A stretch of 64,000 nt of DNA from RFPI01 sp964398195 (lineage in GTDB: Bacteria; Pseudomonadota; Gammaproteobacteria; Burkholderiales; Methylophilaceae). Each line of letters begins with the position of its first letter. Positions within the stretch are counted from its first letter, which is position 1. Shown piece by piece: positions 61,218-64,000 of the stretch. The stretch covers positions 1 through 64,000 of the forward strand of contig CAYNLW010000002.1 in NCBI GenBank assembly GCA_964398195.1. The letters are read 5' to 3'. The notes beneath the pieces are model-generated. The model worked only from the letters and a program-made list of their open reading frames with translations. It ran no database searches and was not told where the DNA came from. The position numbers were made by a program, and so were the translations under genes.

Positions 61218-61243
61218 AAATCCCGCCAGATGACGGGATTTTT
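61218..61243 (-). terminator. Terminator of groES-groEL
   Basis: TCCCG (61221-61225) and CGGGA (61234-61238) with an 8-nt loop, flanked by A8 on the left and T5 on the right. On the minus strand it ends in T8, so it closes the groESL mRNA. It stands about 20 nt from the end of the convergent small RNA. Confidence 0.85.
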
Positions 61244-61271
61244 ATATTGCAGGATGCGCTTTAGCGCGACA

Positions 61272-62912
61272 TTACATCATGCCGCCCATACCGCCCATGC
61301 CCATATCGCCTGCTGGCATAGCTGGTGCATCTTCCTTAGGCAACTCAGCGACCATGCAGTCGGTGGTCAACATCAGACCTGCCACAGAGGCTGCGTTTTG
61401 CAAGGCAGAACGGGTCACCTTAGTCGGATCCAATACACCCATTTCTACCATATCGCCATAAGTGTCATTGGAAGCATTAAAGCCATAGTTGCCTTTACCT
61501 GCTTCAACATTATTCACTACCACAGATGGCTCAAGGCCAGCGTTGGCAACGATTTGACGTAGCGGTTCTTCGATCGCACGCAACACGATTTTCACGCCCG
61601 CGTCTTGGTCTAGGTTGTCGCCTTTTACCTTGGCAATCGCTTCACGCGCACGAATCAAGGCCACACCGCCACCCGCTACAATGCCTTCTTCTACGGCTGC
61701 ACGAGTAGCGTGTAATGCGTCTTCAACACGTGCTTTCTTCTCTTTCATTTCGATTTCTGTCGTAGCGCCTACCTTGATCACCGCAACACCGCCGGCCAAT
61801 TTGGCCACGCGCTCTTGCAGTTTTTCGCGGTCATAATCGCTAGTGGATTCTTCCACTTGCTTTTTGATTTGGTCGATACGCGATTTGATATTGCTTTCGT
61901 TGCCAGCGCCATCAATGATAATGGTGTTTTCTTTACCCACTTCTACGCGCTTGGCTTGGCCTAAGTCTTCTAGCTTGATGTTTTCTAGTTTCAAGCCTAA
62001 TTCTTCAGCAATCACAGTGCCACCGGTCAAGATGGCGATATCTTCCAACATCGCTTTACGGCGGTCGCCGAAGCCAGGGGCTTTCACCGCACAAGTCTTC
62101 AAGATGCCACGAATATTGTTCACCACCAAGGTCGCCAAGGCTTCGCCATCGATATCTTCCGCGATGATCAATAATGGACGACCGGCTTTAGCCACTTGTT
62201 CTAGGGCTGGCAACAAATCACGGATATTGGAAATTTTCTTGTCGTATAACAACACGAATGGGTTATCCAATAAGGCGATTTGACGCTCTTGGTTGTTAAT
62301 AAAATAAGGTGACAAATAGCCACGATCGAATTGCATACCTTCTACCACGTCTAGCTCGTTTTGCAAGCCAGAGCCGTCTTCTACCGTAATCACGCCTTCT
62401 TTGCCTACTTTGTCCATGGCATCAGCGATGATTTGGCCGATAGAGCTATCGGAGTTGGCAGAGATAGAACCCACTTGGGCAATTTCCTTGCTGGTGGTGC
62501 AGGGTTTGGATTGTGTCTTGAGGTGCGCGACCGCTGCTTCAACGGCCTTGTCTATACCGCGCTTTAAGTCCATTGGGTTCATGCCAGCGGCAACCGATTT
62601 CATACCTTCGCGGATAATCGCTTGGGCTAATACAGTAGCGGTGGTGGTGCCATCACCGGCTACGTCAGAAGTCTTGCTAGCGACTTCTTTGACCATTTGT
62701 GCGCCCATATTTTCGAACTTATCTTTTAGCTCGATTTCTTTGGCAACGGATACCCCGTCCTTAGTAATGGTCGGTGCGCCATAAGCGCGTTCCAATACCA
62801 CATTGCGGCCTTTAGGGCCTAGCGTTACCTTAACGGCATTAGCCAAAATATTGACACCATTGGTCATCTTGTGGCGAACGTCATCGCCAAAACGTACATC
62901 TTTAGCAGCCAT
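61272..62912 (-). CDS. groL: Chaperonin GroEL (60 kDa)
   Basis: 546 residues. Forms the double-ring folding chamber with GroES. The ATP-binding motif GDGTTTATVLAQAI (about residues 86-99) and GPKGRNVVLERAYGAPTITKDG (trimmed hallmark TLGPKGRNVV) are intact. The C-terminal tail has Gly-Met repeats (GMGGMGGMM). It follows groES by 47 nt with Shine-Dalgarno TAGGAGAAA. Confidence 0.99.
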   Translation of the reverse strand: MAAKDVRFGDDVRHKMTNGVNILANAVKVTLGPKGRNVVLERAYGAPTITKDGVSVAKEIELKDKFENMGAQMVKEVASKTSDVAGDGTTTATVLAQAIIREGMKSVAAGMNPMDLKRGIDKAVEAAVAHLKTQSKPCTTSKEIAQVGSISANSDSSIGQIIADAMDKVGKEGVITVEDGSGLQNELDVVEGMQFDRGYLSPYFINNQERQIALLDNPFVLLYDKKISNIRDLLPALEQVAKAGRPLLIIAEDIDGEALATLVVNNIRGILKTCAVKAPGFGDRRKAMLEDIAILTGGTVIAEELGLKLENIKLEDLGQAKRVEVGKENTIIIDGAGNESNIKSRIDQIKKQVEESTSDYDREKLQERVAKLAGGVAVIKVGATTEIEMKEKKARVEDALHATRAAVEEGIVAGGGVALIRAREAIAKVKGDNLDQDAGVKIVLRAIEEPLRQIVANAGLEPSVVVNNVEAGKGNYGFNASNDTYGDMVEMGVLDPTKVTRSALQNAASVAGLMLTTDCMVAELPKEDAPAMPAGDMGMGGMGGMM

Positions 62913-62959
62913 TGTTTTTTTCTCCTAAATAAAATTGCAAATTCAAATTGCGCTTGGGC

Positions 62960-63250
62960 TTAAGCCTCAACCACACCCATCAGGTCTTCTTCGCGCATCA
63001 CCAATAATTCTTCGCCGTCCACTTTGACAGTCTGACCAGCGTATTTGCCAAACAACACCTTGTCGCCGACTTTGACATCTAGCGTAATTAATTTACCTGC
63101 ATCATCTTTTTTGCCAGGACCTACTGCAATCACTTCACCTTGATCAGGCTTCTCGGCAGCGGTGTCTGGAATCACGATGCCGGCAGCAGTGGTGCGCATT
63201 TCTTCTAGGCGTCTAACGATCACGCGATCATGTAAAGGACGAATTTTCAT
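62960..63250 (-). CDS. groS: Co-chaperonin GroES (10 kDa)
   Basis: 96 residues starting MKIRPLHDRVIVRRLEE. It caps GroEL; the mobile loop is EEMRTTAAGIVIPDTAAEKP (shown in part). Strong Shine-Dalgarno AAGGAGTTACTTCA. First gene of groESL under sigma32 and CIRCE control. Confidence 0.99.
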   Translation of the reverse strand: MKIRPLHDRVIVRRLEEMRTTAAGIVIPDTAAEKPDQGEVIAVGPGKKDDAGKLITLDVKVGDKVLFGKYAGQTVKVDGEELLVMREEDLMGVVEA

Positions 63251-63311
63251 TGAAGTAACTCCTTAAATTGGTTAACAGTAAATAGAGGGTTAAATTTTGA
63301 GAGGGCGCATT

Positions 63312-63338
63312 TTAGCACTCAACCTCATCGAGTGCTAG
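63312..63338. promoter_or_regulatory. CIRCE operator (HrcA binding site) of groESL
   Basis: TTAGCACTC (63312-63320), 9 nt, GAGTGCTAG (63330-63338): only the last base departs from the classical CIRCE consensus. HrcA binds it and represses groESL in the absence of heat stress. It lies at and just after the predicted start of transcription. Confidence 0.93.
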
Positions 63339-63366
63339 TAATGGGGGTGGTAAAACCGATTTCAAG
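63339..63366 (-). promoter_or_regulatory. Sigma32 heat-shock promoter of groESL
   Basis: On the minus strand CTTGAAA (63366-63360), 13 bp, CCCCATTA (63346-63339). This is a consensus RpoH promoter with ideal spacing. It abuts the CIRCE element, so groESL is under both activation and repression. Confidence 0.9.
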
Positions 63367-63390
63367 GGCTGCAATCGATTTTTTTATATT

Positions 63391-63434
63391 TTTATGGCGT
63401 AAATGGCGATGCTTTATGGCGTAAATGGCGATGC
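63391..63434 (+). repeat. Perfect 22-bp tandem duplication
   Basis: Two identical 22-bp units, 63391-63412 and 63413-63434, each starting TTTATGGCG and ending GGCGATGC, directly adjoining. They lie between the groES promoter and bioA, about 25 bp upstream of the sigma32 -35 box. The rest of the 295-nt gap (63435-63545) shows no promoter or BirA operator that I can recognise. Confidence 0.9.
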
Positions 63435-63545
63435 CATGGCGCAGGCATTTGGGGCTTATGCCGAGTTAGGCGATAATTCAGGCTGAACATCCATTCATCA
63501 AGCATTATTCACCCAACATTGTTTAAGGAAGCGCGTTAAATCAGT

Positions 63546-64000
63546 ATGAGCCAGTCATCTGCTAATCAGGACTTATTACAGCGCAGTTTGCAGGCGGTGT
63601 GGCACCCTTGCACGCAAATGAAATGGCATGAGCAGCTGCCTTTGTTGCCTATACAGTCGGCACAGGGGATATGGCTGTATGACATGGATGGCAAGCGCTA
63701 TTTGGATGCGATTAGCTCGTGGTGGGTGAATCTATTTGGCCATCAAGAGCCGCGCATCAAGCAAGCCATTATTCAGCAGTTGAATCAAGTGGAACACGTC
63801 ATGTTGGCGGGGTTTACCCACCAAGCGGTGGTGGAGTTATCTGAGGCCTTGGCTAAGCAGACTGGCTTGGGACATTGTTTTTATGCTTCTGATGGCGCTT
63901 CTGCCACTGAAATCGCGCTTAAGATGAGCTTTCATTATTGGCGGCAAAGCGGACAGCCAGATAAGCAACAATTTATCAGTCTGCAACAAAGCTATCACGG
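63546..64000 (+). CDS. bioA: Adenosylmethionine-8-amino-7-oxononanoate aminotransferase, 5' part
   Basis: The first 151 codons are in the window; the gene leaves at the right edge. The protein starts MSQSSANQDLLQRSLQAVWH. WHPCTQMKWHEQLP, SSWWVNLFGHQEPRI and the FYASDGASATEIALKM segment are those of BioA, a PLP enzyme that makes 7,8-diaminopelargonate in biotin synthesis. The pyridoxal lysine lies outside. The ATG at 63546 is the first possible start after an in-frame TAA at 63537-63539; AAGGAAG at 63525 is rather far upstream. Confidence 0.95.
   Translation, partial: MSQSSANQDLLQRSLQAVWHPCTQMKWHEQLPLLPIQSAQGIWLYDMDGKRYLDAISSWWVNLFGHQEPRIKQAIIQQLNQVEHVMLAGFTHQAVVELSEALAKQTGLGHCFYASDGASATEIALKMSFHYWRQSGQPDKQQFISLQQSYH

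Noticed and set aside
1..64000. Mobile elements, CRISPR arrays, defence islands
   Set aside because: None seen: no transposase or integrase frames, no regularly spaced repeats, and gene content is all core functions.

Overview
The window is a core-genome segment of a betaproteobacterium with moderate GC content. Three things suggest this: the block tuf / tRNA-Trp / secE-nusG-rplKAJL-rpoBC / rpsL-rpsG-fusA-tuf / S10-spc-alpha, the run dusB-fis-purH-purD-hemF, and the polA...thrB neighbourhood. Together they resemble Nitrosomonadales, possibly Methylophilaceae. This placement is inferred from gene order and protein character; no search was run. There are no insertion sequences, prophage genes, CRISPR arrays or obvious foreign islands.

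Layout. 1-16.5 kb (+): the 3' end of one tuf copy, its terminator, tRNA-Trp(CCA), secE, nusG, the L11/L1 and L10/L12 genes, rpoB, rpoC, then the str group rpsL, rpsG, fusA and a second tuf. 16.6-30.6 kb (+): the S10, spc and alpha ribosomal protein groups, including secY, infA and rpmJ, ending at rplQ and a clear terminator. Near-consensus sigma70 promoters lie before rpsL, rplC and rplN, and leaders with hairpins lie before rplK, rplJ and rplN. 30.6-43.7 kb: mixed housekeeping and transport genes: a glutaredoxin-like protein (-), mgtE and an MscS channel (+), rpmB-rpmG and coaBC-dut (-), radC (+), cstA with its small partner (+), lgt (-), ilvD, a hexose-6-phosphate mutarotase and a monohaem cytochrome c (+). 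43.7-52.8 kb (-): dusB-fis-purH-purD-hemF, an M18 aminopeptidase, a separately terminated amino acid permease, and upstream a MoaB/CinA-like protein. 52.8-60.9 kb: polA (-), a LOG-family gene, a DUF2782 protein, thrB and a membrane protein (+), then uvrD (-). 61-63.4 kb: groES-groEL (-), preceded by both a sigma32-type promoter and a CIRCE operator. The window ends inside bioA (+).

The most interesting element is not a protein gene. Between uvrD and groEL, on the + strand, a sigmaE-like promoter (GGAACTT, 17 bp, TCTGA) is followed by about 110 nt that fold into four consecutive hairpins, the last a perfect intrinsic terminator. The second hairpin displays a CU-rich loop complementary to Shine-Dalgarno sequences, including those of rplJ and rplF in this window. 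I call it a candidate stress-induced small RNA; its function is inference. Other points worth a look are palindromes overlapping the rplC and rplN promoters, mutually exclusive hairpins in the rplN leader, a possible pseudoknot just after ilvD, a zinc-type (four-cysteine) ribosomal protein S4, tuf codon use unlike its neighbours, and a perfect 22-bp tandem duplication upstream of groES.
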